64,000 nt of DNA from Sedimentibacter saalensis (GCF_007830175.1 NZ_VLKH01000004.1:62001-126000), one strand, 5' to 3'; positions 53,063-62,127 are shown, counted from the stretch's first letter. Notes: a model not told the origin generated them from the letters alone. Numbers and translations: made by a program.

Positions 53063-54118
53063 TTATTCATTATTTTTATTTATAAAATAAATCTCATACA
53101 ATAACACAAACGCTGCAACAACAAGTGCTGCTGCCAGAATTTTATTATATTTATAAGTGTTATATACACCACCTTCTCCTACAGATGGTAGTGGCAGCGG
53201 ATCAACTGGAAGACCATACTTAGCAGCAAGACTTTTTATATTTAATATATGTATTGCAGGTTTACTGTCTTTTAAGAAAAGCTGAATGAGACCCGTAGAA
53301 TCATCCTTATTTGGCAGTTCAGTGATTATACCTCCATCAACATAAACCATCACATTGCTATCTCCAAATGAAGCATCATTGCCGCCAACATTTACAAAAC
53401 ATTTTACATCATTGACACTGTTATATATATCATACCTTGCATTTATATTATGTATCAAATCATCATCATATAAAAGCTTATAGCCATAATTTCTAAGTCT
53501 TTTCACAATTTTATCCCTTGTTTCAGGATTCATTTCTTGACCAATATCATACATCCCTCCAATTGAGAAGTATGAACTGCGGTTAGTTATTAAACCTTCG
53601 TTGTACAAATAATTCTCCATATCAAGATATGTTAATTCAGTATCATTAGCTCCGTGAGTAGATGACCCGATTGATGATATAATAATAGGTTCTAAGTTCA
53701 TTTTTTCAATTGCACACATGACAGCAATATTTAGAGCCGGAAATGATCCTGAGAAGTTTACAGCAATCGTGTCTTTGGGCTGCAATCTAAGTTCATTAAA
53801 CATATGGACTATAACTGCTGACATATTTGGATTTGTTGATGTTCTTTTTGCTTCAAGATTACCAAGTGTAGTTGTTATTTCAGAAAAATCCTGTCCAATC
53901 ATACCTGTATGGTTAAGATCTGTAGACTTATCTATGTTTATATTCTTTTTAATTTTTAGTTGTTTTATTTTTTCAAAGCATTGTGCTGTAAGTCTTGATG
54001 CTTCTAATTTAATTTCATAGTCCTCGGAATATGTAGTAACCTTGCTATTTTCTAAAATTAAAAATCCAGATAATAGAATTATAAACAGAGCAATGAGCAA
54101 ACAATATTTTTTATTCAT
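53063..54118 (-). CDS. pgsW: Poly-gamma-glutamate system protein (PgsW-like)
   Basis: A 351-aa protein with an N-terminal span and one at the C-terminus (about 325-345). The external domain has ARLTAQCFEKIKQLK, TGMIGQDFSEITTTLGNLEAK and AVNFSGSFPALNIAVMCAIE, the wording of the poly-gamma-glutamate system family found beside PgsB/PgsC in Clostridia. It probably works with the synthase or export of the polymer in place of the absent PgsA. GGAG six bases before the ATG at 54118 sets the start. Confidence 0.8.
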   Translation of the reverse strand: MNKKYCLLIALFIILLSGFLILENSKVTTYSEDYEIKLEASRLTAQCFEKIKQLKIKKNINIDKSTDLNHTGMIGQDFSEITTTLGNLEAKRTSTNPNMSAVIVHMFNELRLQPKDTIAVNFSGSFPALNIAVMCAIEKMNLEPIIISSIGSSTHGANDTELTYLDMENYLYNEGLITNRSSYFSIGGMYDIGQEMNPETRDKIVKRLRNYGYKLLYDDDLIHNINARYDIYNSVNDVKCFVNVGGNDASFGDSNVMVYVDGGIITELPNKDDSTGLIQLFLKDSKPAIHILNIKSLAAKYGLPVDPLPLPSVGEGGVYNTYKYNKILAAALVVAAFVLLYEIYFINKNNE

Positions 54119-54142
54119 AATTATCTCCATTCGGTCTTTTAT

Positions 54143-54571
54143 CTACATTAACAATATTTGTACTATTGCAATTATTAGAACCACTATAGATAGACTACCA
54201 AGTGTTTTTATGATACCCTGGCGTTCCATAACCCTTCCGAGAATTCCAGGCACTACATATCCTATAGTAATTGACAGGTTATAAAACATATATGTATTGC
54301 CAAAGTATATATATGTAAATATTATTTTTATTATTATTCCAATGATTATGTACATAGCAAATTTTCTTCTGCCATAAAGTATTGTATATCTTGACAAAAA
54401 TTTAATAAAAAATACACATGCAATAGAAGTAAGTACTGTTGCAGCTATTTTAGCTGGATCATAAATATGCAGTGCAAAGTAAAACGGTATTATTATTCCT
54501 CCGGGTATTATGTTTGTCATATCTGCAAATATAATACTTACAATCAATGAAACAATAATCAGCTCATTCAT
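54143..54571 (-). CDS. pgsC: Poly-gamma-glutamate biosynthesis protein PgsC/CapC
   Basis: This 142-aa integral membrane protein has four to five spans and the PgsC start (ELIIVSLIVSIIFADMTNII, then PGGIIIPFYFALHIYDPAKI). In Bacillus the PgsC/CapC subunit joins PgsB to make and pass the polymer through the membrane. It overlaps pgsB by four bases (ATGA), a sign of translational coupling, and is followed by pgsW 25 bases later. Confidence 0.9.
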   Translation of the reverse strand: MNELIIVSLIVSIIFADMTNIIPGGIIIPFYFALHIYDPAKIAATVLTSIACVFFIKFLSRYTILYGRRKFAMYIIIGIIIKIIFTYIYFGNTYMFYNLSITIGYVVPGILGRVMERQGIIKTLGSLSIVVLIIAIVQILLM

Positions 54572-55656
54572 TTGTTATCCTCTTCCAGATAATTTATTAG
54601 TTCATATGCGCTGCCTTTTATATTTCCTACTCCTACAATCATTCTTGAATCTTTAATATTAAATATATTCTGCCAGTCAGGAAGTTCTGTTACATTCAAA
54701 AAACCTTCCTTTCTGAGATGTCTTATTCCAAAGCTTCTATTTTCACCTATTATAATAATTCTTTTATAACTCATATTATTAAAAAAATATCTTGAAAACA
54801 AAAGAAGTCTGTCTGGCCTGTCCAACCTGTTATTATATATAAAAGTAATGTCTTCTGTATCCTTTGTAAATTTCTTAAGTACATTTCTTGTAGAAAGCGG
54901 ATCATTTACTGAGAACAAATTCAGGAATTTTATATTGTCTGATAATTCATATAACTTATGTGCTCCGAAGTCTTCTTTATAATTCCGAATATTTTCTAAA
55001 AAATTTTCCCTGTTAATACCAAATAACTTTCCAATTTCATATGCTGCTGCATAGTTTTCATTTTCTATAAATTCATCCGTCCTGCAAAGAATTGCTTCAG
55101 AGTTGTTTTTACTGCATATATTGCGGAAATACTCAAAATAATTCTCATCACATGTAAACAGAATTCCATTTTCAGGAACAGTAGTAGAAAGACTTTCTGC
55201 AATTTTGTCCAGGCTTTCTCCCATATCAAAAATATGGTCGTAGCGAACATTTGTAATAACATTCAGATTTCCTTTGACTATTTCTTTCTGAGAAATTTTT
55301 TGCAGCTCAGGATTTACTGCCATGCATTCAAGAATAAGTATTTCAGCATTTTCCGTATAAGCCAGCTTTATTATTTTAAGCTGTTCTTTTATATTAGCCG
55401 TACCTTTTCTTCTTATGAGATGCTCACTGCCATTTGTATCTATAAAAACAGGTGTGCTTCCTGTAGTCTTGGTAAAAACTCTGAATCCTGCACCCCTTAG
55501 ATTAGCATCAATAAGTCTGCATACACTGGTTTTTCCTCTTATACCGTTAACATGTATGATACATTTGAATGTGGACAGATACATATTGTTTGCTTTTTTT
55601 TCATAGATTAGATAAATTATATAAGTTATTAATAAAAATATGGCTATTTGTAACAT
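54568..55656 (-). CDS. pgsB: Poly-gamma-glutamate synthase PgsB/CapB
   Basis: This 362-aa Mur-ligase-fold enzyme has one N-terminal span, then the ATP site NGIRGKTS (37-44) and the PgsB pattern TKTTGSTPVFIDTNGSEHLI, RRKGTANIKEQLKIIKLA and ILECMAVNPELQ near 117-128. It activates glutamate with ATP and adds it to a growing gamma-linked chain at the membrane. It is the first gene of pgsB-pgsC-pgsW. No pgsA/capA or pgsE is present in the window, so the polymer may be handled differently from Bacillus. Confidence 0.92.
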   Translation of the reverse strand: MLQIAIFLLITYIIYLIYEKKANNMYLSTFKCIIHVNGIRGKTSVCRLIDANLRGAGFRVFTKTTGSTPVFIDTNGSEHLIRRKGTANIKEQLKIIKLAYTENAEILILECMAVNPELQKISQKEIVKGNLNVITNVRYDHIFDMGESLDKIAESLSTTVPENGILFTCDENYFEYFRNICSKNNSEAILCRTDEFIENENYAAAYEIGKLFGINRENFLENIRNYKEDFGAHKLYELSDNIKFLNLFSVNDPLSTRNVLKKFTKDTEDITFIYNNRLDRPDRLLLFSRYFFNNMSYKRIIIIGENRSFGIRHLRKEGFLNVTELPDWQNIFNIKDSRMIVGVGNIKGSAYELINYLEEDNK

Positions 55657-55711
55657 GGTTGTCCTCCATTCATTGATATAATTATAGTATCATTTTAAAA
55701 TATTATTCCAT

Positions 55712-55738
55712 AAAAAAAGCGCATGCGCGCTTTTTTTG
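55712..55738. terminator. Terminator-like hairpin between divergent genes
   Basis: AAAAAAAGCGC and GCGCTTTTTTT pair over a 4-nt loop, with T-runs for both strands. It sits between the starts of pgsB and the flippase gene, where a normal 3' terminator is not expected; it could attenuate or insulate either promoter. Confidence 0.75.
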
Positions 55739-55810
55739 TATATTGCTATTATCATGTTTATGCTGTATCATAATAAAGGATTTTTCAGGCATTAATTAAG
55801 GAGAACAACA

Positions 55811-57196
55811 GTGAATAAATATAAAAACCTTATTTATAATACATTCATATTTGGTATCAGCACCTTTAGTTCAAAAATATTAGTTTTTTTGCTGTTGCCA
55901 TTATATACAAGAGTACTTTCAAACACCGATTATGGAGTTGTGGATCTTATTGTTCAAACATCAAATTTGCTCATACCGATTGTTTCTCTGGGAATAGCAA
56001 ATGGTGTAATAAGATTTGGACTAGATAAAAGCAATAGCTCATCTGACGTTTTTTCAACAGGTTTATTTACCATTTTGGGAGGTTTCTTAATATTCTTATT
56101 ATTAGAACCTATACTGTCCAAAATAAAATATGTATCAGATTATACTGCACTTATATATATTTTTGTATTAATGTCATCTCTTCGCACATTATGTTCACAA
56201 TTTATAAGAGCAAGAAAACTAGTGAGGCTGTATGCCTTTGAAGGTGTTTTAAGCACAATAACAACTATTTCTTTTAACATTTTGTACCTTGTAGTATTAA
56301 AGCTCGGCATTAACGGGTATGTTCTGGCGATTATTTCATCTGATTTTTTATCAGTTGTCTTCTTATTTTATACTGCAAAGTTGTATAAATTTATAAAGTT
56401 TAAGCAAAAGGAAAAATCAACACCAATAAATATGCTTAAATACTCAATACCGCTGATTCCATCAACTATTTTTTGGTGGGTTACAAATGTATCTGATAGA
56501 TTTATTGTAGCCTACATGCTTGGTGCTGAAGCAAATGGACTTTATGCAATCTCTTACAAAATTCCTACGGTTGTAACATTATTGTCCAGTATTTTTTCAG
56601 AAGCATGGCAGTTATCAGCAGTTTCAGAAAAGGATGCGCAATATCGCGAAAAATTCTTCACAAATGTTTTTAAATCGTATTCATCTCTGATTTTTATATC
56701 TGCATCCGTCTTGATATTATCAGTAAAAGCCATTACCAAAATATTGGTTTCAGATGCTTTTTACGCTTCCTGGAGCTATGTACCGTTTTTAGTTATGGCA
56801 ACTTCTTATTCATGCCTGGCTACATTTTTAGGTAGCATATATTTTGTAGAAAAGAAAAGCAATTTATCACTTATAACAACATTTATTGGTGCCCTGGTCA
56901 ACATTATGTTAAACTTAATTCTTATACCGAAGTTTGGTGTAAATGGTGCTGGTTTTGCAACATTTTTAAGCTATGCTGCCGTGTTTGTGCTAAGAGCTCT
57001 CAACACCAGGAAATTCATAAAAATAAACTGCAGCAATAAAAAACTGTTATTTAATACATTTATACTGTTGATACAAAGCACTATTATGATTTTTGAAGCA
57101 CCTCATTGGATATTGATTGAAATATTTTTATTTGTTTTAATCTTTGCTGTTAACTTAAAAGACATTTTAATAAACATTAAAAAATTAATTGTATAA
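55811..57196 (+). CDS. Polysaccharide flippase (Wzx/MATE-like)
   Basis: This 461-aa integral membrane protein has about 14 spans of the oligosaccharide flippase (PF01943/PF14667) type: GISTFSSKILVFLLLPLYTR at the start and LLIPIVSLGIANGVIRFGL near 51. It flips lipid-linked sugars across the membrane. The start is a GTG 8 nt after AAGGAG. It is divergent from the poly-gamma-glutamate operon, and no glycosyltransferase lies nearby, so the substrate may be made elsewhere. Confidence 0.9.
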   Translation: MNKYKNLIYNTFIFGISTFSSKILVFLLLPLYTRVLSNTDYGVVDLIVQTSNLLIPIVSLGIANGVIRFGLDKSNSSSDVFSTGLFTILGGFLIFLLLEPILSKIKYVSDYTALIYIFVLMSSLRTLCSQFIRARKLVRLYAFEGVLSTITTISFNILYLVVLKLGINGYVLAIISSDFLSVVFLFYTAKLYKFIKFKQKEKSTPINMLKYSIPLIPSTIFWWVTNVSDRFIVAYMLGAEANGLYAISYKIPTVVTLLSSIFSEAWQLSAVSEKDAQYREKFFTNVFKSYSSLIFISASVLILSVKAITKILVSDAFYASWSYVPFLVMATSYSCLATFLGSIYFVEKKSNLSLITTFIGALVNIMLNLILIPKFGVNGAGFATFLSYAAVFVLRALNTRKFIKINCSNKKLLFNTFILLIQSTIMIFEAPHWILIEIFLFVLIFAVNLKDILINIKKLIV

Positions 57197-57286
57197 ATAT
57201 ATAAGTTGAATTTAAGAGTGATTATTAAATATGTTCCAGTGCATCCATTACATTTGAACTTATAACAGTAATCATTATAGACATAA

Positions 57287-57325
57287 CAAAATGCATGGCA
57301 CAAGCTGATGCCATGCATTTTGTTT
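57287..57325. terminator. Bidirectional intrinsic terminator
   Basis: CAAAATGCATGGC pairs perfectly (13 bp) with GCCATGCATTTTG over a 10-nt loop. It lies between convergent flippase and desulfidase-like genes. Confidence 0.88.
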
Positions 57326-57347
57326 AAAAACTATAAACCATTAATTT

Positions 57348-57842
57348 CTAAAGAAGATTTGATACCAATACTTTTATCTCTTCAATAAACTTCTCGCCTT
57401 TTTCACCATCGTGATAATCAGTTGGAACATCCATATAACTTATCTTGATATTCTCATGATATAACATGTTTATGAGCTCTTCCATCAATATTCCCTTATC
57501 TCCGTTGATGCTGCATGTGGGACTTTCATTAATGCCTATGACTCCTAAAACTTCGTAACCATTATTTATGTATTCCTTTATAATATTTACTGTGTCAGCT
57601 GCAATGCTTTTATTAATATTTCTGAAACCTTCAGTATTGTATTGCGCTTTTGTCATAGGTTCTCTTTTTAATCCTAAATATCTGTATTCAGGACATGGAA
57701 GCTGATGGATTCCTATATCATTTTTAATTAATTCCATCACTATGTCTTTATACGCACCTTTGGCTCTTGCCAAGGGATATACAACTGTATTCTGATTTAA
57801 TATGCAATGAGAAACCAGTATAACACGCTTGCTTCTTTCCAT
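57348..57842 (-). CDS. TudS-related putative desulfidase (CD3072-like)
   Basis: This 164-aa protein has three well separated cysteines, C13 in SHCILNQ, C50 in LPCPEYRYLG and C110 in SPTCS, as in TudS/DUF523-type thiouracil desulfidases, where three Cys hold a [4Fe-4S] cluster that removes sulfur from thiolated bases. It directly follows an ECF S-component gene, with no gap, which is the CD3072/CD3073 pairing known from C. difficile. It probably desulfurises a thio-compound imported by that transporter. Confidence 0.85.
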   Translation of the reverse strand: MERSKRVILVSHCILNQNTVVYPLARAKGAYKDIVMELIKNDIGIHQLPCPEYRYLGLKREPMTKAQYNTEGFRNINKSIAADTVNIIKEYINNGYEVLGVIGINESPTCSINGDKGILMEELINMLYHENIKISYMDVPTDYHDGEKGEKFIEEIKVLVSNLL

Positions 57843-58400
57843 TTAATTATTTCCTTGGGTATACTTTGCAGGTACTTTGCTGATTAATAAAGAAACAAAT
57901 ATGCAGCTTGCAATTTTATCAACAATATTGCTTGTTATTCTAGGTATGAATGCTGCAGTAAAAATAGATTGTCCGGATTGAACCAGCCATGTAAAAAATA
58001 CGTCGTTGATATCTCCAGTAATACCTCCATAAACATATGTGGCGATTGGAGTTCCTATGAGAGGAGCAACCACAGACAAAATTAACCCTGTAAAAATAGA
58101 TGTTTTAAAATTAAATTTCCATTTTCTTGCTATTAATCCCACTATAATACCTACTGCAATATTAACCAATGCAAATGGAATATCTTTCGGGTTTGTTAAA
58201 ATACCCTGAATTACGTTGGTTAATCCTCCAACTACTGCTCCGTACCAAGGTCCGAATAATGCAGCCGAGAAAATTGTTCCCACTGTATCAAGAAACAACA
58301 ATGGTATGTTCAATAATCCTATTACAGTTCCTAATACAATATTGATTGCAATTGCTAATGCTGAAAAAACCAGTTTAAAATTTGAATTATTTCTGTTCAT
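57843..58400 (-). CDS. ECF transporter S component (CD3073-like)
   Basis: This 185-aa membrane protein has five to six spans, beginning LVFSALAIAINIVLGTVIG and PLLFLDTVGTIFSAALFGPW, then YGAVVGGLTNVIQGI near 52, the typical S-component pattern. It binds a small nutrient for import by a shared EcfAA'T module encoded elsewhere. The stop is directly adjacent to the start of the desulfidase-like gene. The substrate is probably a thiolated base or similar, inferred from the partner. Confidence 0.85.
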   Translation of the reverse strand: MNRNNSNFKLVFSALAIAINIVLGTVIGLLNIPLLFLDTVGTIFSAALFGPWYGAVVGGLTNVIQGILTNPKDIPFALVNIAVGIIVGLIARKWKFNFKTSIFTGLILSVVAPLIGTPIATYVYGGITGDINDVFFTWLVQSGQSIFTAAFIPRITSNIVDKIASCIFVSLLISKVPAKYTQGNN

Positions 58401-58570
58401 GACTCTCTCCTTGTTTGTTAAATTTCTTGCATATTCAGATTATCATGACAGCTGATTTCAAGTCAATTTCATGTTTTTCATACATTAACTGTCAATTATA
58501 AAAATATATTATAGCAAGTGACATCTAAGGTTAATATATGTAAAATCGTCTGTTTTTTAATTTAAAAACT

Positions 58571-58599
58571 ACAAAAAAACCGTTGATTACTCAACGGTC
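58571..58599 (-). terminator. Intrinsic terminator
   Basis: On the minus strand ACCGTTGA pairs with TCAACGGT over a 4-nt loop and is followed by TTTTTTTG. It ends the five-gene operon upstream. Confidence 0.92.
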
Positions 58600-58623
58600 G
58601 CAATATAGTATTTCAACAATTGT

Positions 58624-59202
58624 TTATTGTATGCCTTTAGACCCGGGTGTTTTCCTGGATGTATCGCAGCAAAGAACGAAAAGCTTATTGCTGTGGAATT
58701 CAAATTGCTTAACTACATCAAGCCCCAGCTTCCTTGAATGAGCTTGAAATGACCTTTGATTATTCTGATCTACATAAGTTACTAAAATTGGGTACCTGTC
58801 TTTCATCAAGAGCCTTGAACATTCAAACAAATTAGGCAATACCTCAGTTCCCCTGTAATCTTTATCAATGCAGGCAGGTCCATACTGATATGAATTGTCT
58901 ATTGATAACACTCTGTCCTTATACTTAATATTAGGTAAGTCATCAATCATGGGATAGAATACTGGCCATATTTTCAAAAACTGCCAAGATACAGCCCCAG
59001 CAAAGCCAATCACTTTGTCCCCATCGCAAGCAACAGCCAGACTTTTTTCTTCTTCTATTAATCTCTTCAGCTTATTCTCAGAAAAAAAGGTTCCAATGAA
59101 TCCATCAGGTTTATCCTCTTCACTGATTGAATTTTTGTGATATTTTTTCTCCAGCATTATGATACCGGGAATATCTTTTAACTCAGCTCTACGATAATTC
59201 AT
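58624..59202 (-). CDS. GNAT-family acetyltransferase
   Basis: A 192-aa protein whose N-terminus MNYRRAELKDIPGIIMLEKK is a standard GNAT start. The cofactor region is IDKDYRGTEVLPNLFECSR near 116-134, and QAHSRKLGLDV is the terminal segment. AGGAGG sits before the ATG at 59202; the longer frame to 59283 overlaps the upstream gene. It is the last gene of an operon with GNAT, Rid, and two nitroreductase-like genes. The substrate is unknown. Confidence 0.82.
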   Translation of the reverse strand: MNYRRAELKDIPGIIMLEKKYHKNSISEEDKPDGFIGTFFSENKLKRLIEEEKSLAVACDGDKVIGFAGAVSWQFLKIWPVFYPMIDDLPNIKYKDRVLSIDNSYQYGPACIDKDYRGTEVLPNLFECSRLLMKDRYPILVTYVDQNNQRSFQAHSRKLGLDVVKQFEFHSNKLFVLCCDTSRKTPGSKGIQ

Positions 59203-59248
59203 TTTCTCCTCCTGAAAATTTATAATTGCGTATAATACTTCCATTAGC

Positions 59249-60088
59249 TTATTCAATCTGAAATCTCCAGACTGCTCGACCATCTTCTACAGTGAGTGAA
59301 ACAATGCAGTTTATATTCTTCATTAAAAGCCCAAGCCAAAAGTGGCTGGCACAAATTCCTATATCAACATCTGGGTGTTCCCATTTTATGTGTTTGTAAC
59401 CGACTGGCATATATATGGAAATTGTTTTTTGGTCAGACGAAATTAAGAAACGCCAGTGTTGGGTGTTAGCGGCTGATGGAGCCTTACGTGCAAGTTCTAA
59501 AGCATATAAAATCTCCGGTGAAAGTTCATCTTTTTTTATGTCTCCATCCAGGAAATTTTCTATGGGTTTTCGTTTATAACTTATTAGATTTTCTTGTATT
59601 CTGTCAAATAACCTGACACCGTCTTGTTTCCCGTATCCAAGAGGAGTTATGCAGATTGTTCTTTCGCCTTCAACTTCATCTTTACCATAGCCCCATTTCG
59701 GATTTTGCAAATTTTTATATTGTCCTAAGTGAGGCATAACACTTTCCAATTCAGCCAAAGCGTAATGTCCATACCAGCATGTTGAAATCCCGATGCTTGT
59801 AGCGTATAAAATTACAACTTCTCCAACAAATCCTGCGGCAGAAATTGAGTATACATCAGTTTTAGACATAAATGCCAGATTGTCAGGAGGTGCGTTATAA
59901 ACAGTATAAAGCTTCTTGTCAGATTTTGCTTTAAATTTTTTTACTTTTACATTGTGCTCAAAGGGCATATTCATATCACTGATAAAACTATTAATCATGT
60001 TCATTTTTTCAGTCTCTACATTTATATTTTGAAAACTTCTCGTAGACCTTCGTGTGTTTATAGCACTTTCCCAATCAATGTTTCTCAT
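59249..60088 (-). CDS. Nitroreductase-family protein (TM1586-like)
   Basis: A 279-aa flavin-dependent nitroreductase-type protein: NTRRSTRSFQ (11-20) is the FMN phosphate-binding start, SAAGFVGEVVILYATSIGIS near 83-102 is the helical core, and LARKAPSAANTQHWRF near 203-218 is a second FMN contact typical of the TM1586 subtype. It is cytoplasmic and NAD(P)H-dependent; the substrate is unknown. It follows another nitroreductase gene with a 40-base gap. Confidence 0.85.
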   Translation of the reverse strand: MRNIDWESAINTRRSTRSFQNINVETEKMNMINSFISDMNMPFEHNVKVKKFKAKSDKKLYTVYNAPPDNLAFMSKTDVYSISAAGFVGEVVILYATSIGISTCWYGHYALAELESVMPHLGQYKNLQNPKWGYGKDEVEGERTICITPLGYGKQDGVRLFDRIQENLISYKRKPIENFLDGDIKKDELSPEILYALELARKAPSAANTQHWRFLISSDQKTISIYMPVGYKHIKWEHPDVDIGICASHFWLGLLMKNINCIVSLTVEDGRAVWRFQIE

Positions 60089-60128
60089 AATCTAATCACC
60101 CCTTGAATAATTTTTAAAACAACTTCTT

Positions 60129-60857
60129 TCAAGCATTCCATTCATTAAAGTAAAGTTTTATTGACCTTATCATTTCCTTAAAAAATGGTGCATCCATTTT
60201 TCTTTTGTAAAACCTCTTAGCAAAATCATTATCCTTTAATTCTTCCTTTGAAAACATATTATTGATGAATTCTTCTGTTATTGTTGGATACGATTCATCA
60301 AACACTATACATGATTTATCAAATCTATCTCTTATTTGCGGCTTTGTGTCATAGTTTCCCATTACTACTAAAGCTATGGGCATTGTGTACTTGGGAAGAT
60401 TAAAAAGCTCCTTGTGATATTCATAATTTTCAATAATATCCCCTATATAGCAGGTTCCTATACTTAGACTTTCAGCAGCAATAACAGCATTTTGAGCAGC
60501 AATCATTGCATCCTCAACTCCAAGCATGAAATCACTTATGCATGGTCCTTTATAATCCGGAAAATCATCAATAATATTTCTTTGTTCATATAATCTATGC
60601 CATTTGTGGCTGTCCGCAACGAACAACAGCGCCAGATCTGCATCTTCAATGAATGGCTGGTCATCACAGCTTTTTGCAAGCTTTGACAATGTTTCCTTTG
60701 ATCTGATTTTAATAATGCTGTAAGCCATCATATTTCCTGCAGTTGCTCCTTGCATAGCAGCTTCGAGAATATGCTTAATTTGTTCATCTGTAATTTTTTC
60801 TTGATTGAACTTTCTGATTGAAGTGTGAGATTTTAATAGTTTTATAACTTCGTTCAT
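60129..60857 (-). CDS. Nitroreductase-family oxidoreductase
   Basis: A 242-aa protein with the classic start LLKSHTSIRKFNQEKITDEQ (7-26), then EAAMQGATAGNMMAYSIIKI and AAQNAVIAAESLSIGTCYIG near 94-113. These match NfsA/FRase-type nitroreductases, which use FMN and NAD(P)H to reduce nitro, quinone or enone groups. It lies between a Rid-family gene and a second nitroreductase, so the operon may reduce or detoxify a nitrogen-containing compound. The gene is intact, and a weak GGAGGG precedes the start. Confidence 0.88.
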   Translation of the reverse strand: MNEVIKLLKSHTSIRKFNQEKITDEQIKHILEAAMQGATAGNMMAYSIIKIRSKETLSKLAKSCDDQPFIEDADLALLFVADSHKWHRLYEQRNIIDDFPDYKGPCISDFMLGVEDAMIAAQNAVIAAESLSIGTCYIGDIIENYEYHKELFNLPKYTMPIALVVMGNYDTKPQIRDRFDKSCIVFDESYPTITEEFINNMFSKEELKDNDFAKRFYKRKMDAPFFKEMIRSIKLYFNEWNA

Positions 60858-60893
60858 TTTCCCTCCGAAATTTTATATGCCAATTGTTAATAA

Positions 60894-61319
60894 TTATTGA
60901 ATATTTTTATGTGTCTTTTTTTCTACAGCAGCAACTGCTTCAATTTCAACCAATTGGTTTTCATATCCTAATACAGTAACACCTGATAAAGTGCTTGGTA
61001 CATCATGTTCACCAAATTCATCACTTATTACATTCCACACTTTAACTAAGTCTTTTCTGTCTTGGGATGCTACTAATATTCTTGTATATGCGACATCTGT
61101 TATTGAGGCACCACATTCTTTTAATGCTTCTTTTAAATTATCAACACACAATTTAGCCTGTCCTTCAAAATCATTTATTAAACTGACTTTACTATCCTTA
61201 TTGATTGGACACGACCCGGATAAAAATAACAGTTCCATTCCTTCTGGTACTTTGCTGGCATAAGCATAGCTTACTTTTGCCAGATTTTCTGATCTTATGA
61301 GAGATATCTTATTTGACAT
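60894..61319 (-). CDS. Rid (YjgF/YER057c)-family protein lacking the catalytic Arg
   Basis: A 141-aa trimeric-fold protein with the Rid pattern (VDNLKEALKECGASITDVAYTRI, then YENQLVEIEAVAAV at the end). In RidA enzymes the active Arg lies in P-A-R-x2-V ahead of this end; here it reads PSTLSGV, so Thr replaces Arg. It is therefore probably not a 2-aminoacrylate deaminase and belongs to another Rid subgroup. The ATG directly follows the GNAT gene's TAA, with AAAGGATAA inside that gene's end. Confidence 0.85.
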   Translation of the reverse strand: MSNKISLIRSENLAKVSYAYASKVPEGMELLFLSGSCPINKDSKVSLINDFEGQAKLCVDNLKEALKECGASITDVAYTRILVASQDRKDLVKVWNVISDEFGEHDVPSTLSGVTVLGYENQLVEIEAVAAVEKKTHKNIQ

Positions 61320-61898
61320 TTAATTATCCTTTCTTATATCCAGCCACATGATGCTCATATTATCCTGCTTTTCTATTTCCTTAAAACCATTTTCCTTATA
61401 CATATTCAATGTACCCCTGTACAGTTTCTCAGGTTCATTTTTATTTTCAATTGGAAGAGCAATTACAGCTTCATATCCCTGAACCTTGAAGTCTTCTATG
61501 GCCTGCTTAAGCAATTGTCTTGCAACCCCCTGTCCTCTGTACTCAGGATGAATAACAAAGCAAATAACACAGCCCGTTTTTTTGTCTTTGATTAATGCCT
61601 CTAAATCATCTTTCAACCTCAAATATTCATTTACATCATTTGCATTGCACCACCCGATGCATTTGTTATCATCAAATGCCAGGTAACCTTTCATCTTACC
61701 TGATTCTATGTTCTCTATTGCTTCTTGACGATTTGTTGCACCTGATCTTTGCTGCCATTCATCCCTGGAGCAGTTTGTGTGATAATATCTGCAAAAACAA
61801 GTTGCCCAATGTGGTGCATGTCCAAAGTCAAGGTTTCCAAGGTAATCTGCAAATGTTAGAGCTAACTCAGCATTTAATTTTCTAATTTCATATTTCAT
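61320..61898 (-). CDS. GNAT-family acetyltransferase
   Basis: A 192-aa protein of the GNAT branch that begins with a Cys/His/Trp-rich region (ATCFCRYYHTNCSRDEWQQR near 33-52), then DDNKCIGWCNAND and the cofactor site HPEYRGQGVARQLLKQAIED near 119-138. It is the first gene of the Rid/nitroreductase operon and is preceded by a good ribosome site (AGGAGG). The Cys-rich stretch is typical for this subfamily. The acceptor is unknown. Confidence 0.88.
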   Translation of the reverse strand: MKYEIRKLNAELALTFADYLGNLDFGHAPHWATCFCRYYHTNCSRDEWQQRSGATNRQEAIENIESGKMKGYLAFDDNKCIGWCNANDVNEYLRLKDDLEALIKDKKTGCVICFVIHPEYRGQGVARQLLKQAIEDFKVQGYEAVIALPIENKNEPEKLYRGTLNMYKENGFKEIEKQDNMSIMWLDIRKDN

Positions 61899-62093
61899 AA
61901 TATCCTCCTAAAAGTGTAAAATTTTAAAACATTATCTATCTAACAATATTATTAACTATGTAAATTATATGCTACATAATTTTGCAATCGTTTTACTCAT
62001 TATGAAATTATATCCCTTTATATTTCTCCTGTACTAACAACATTATAACTATTTGTTCAGTATTAATCAACATATACAAACATGACTTGCTAA

Positions 62094-62122
62094 TAAAAAT
62101 CCTTGAGACTGACCCAAGGATT
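62094..62122 (-). terminator. Intrinsic terminator after the DsbA-like gene
   Basis: On the minus strand AATCCTTG pairs with CAAGGATT over a 9-nt loop and is followed by TTTTATTAG. Confidence 0.85.
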
Positions 62123-62127
62123 ACTTA

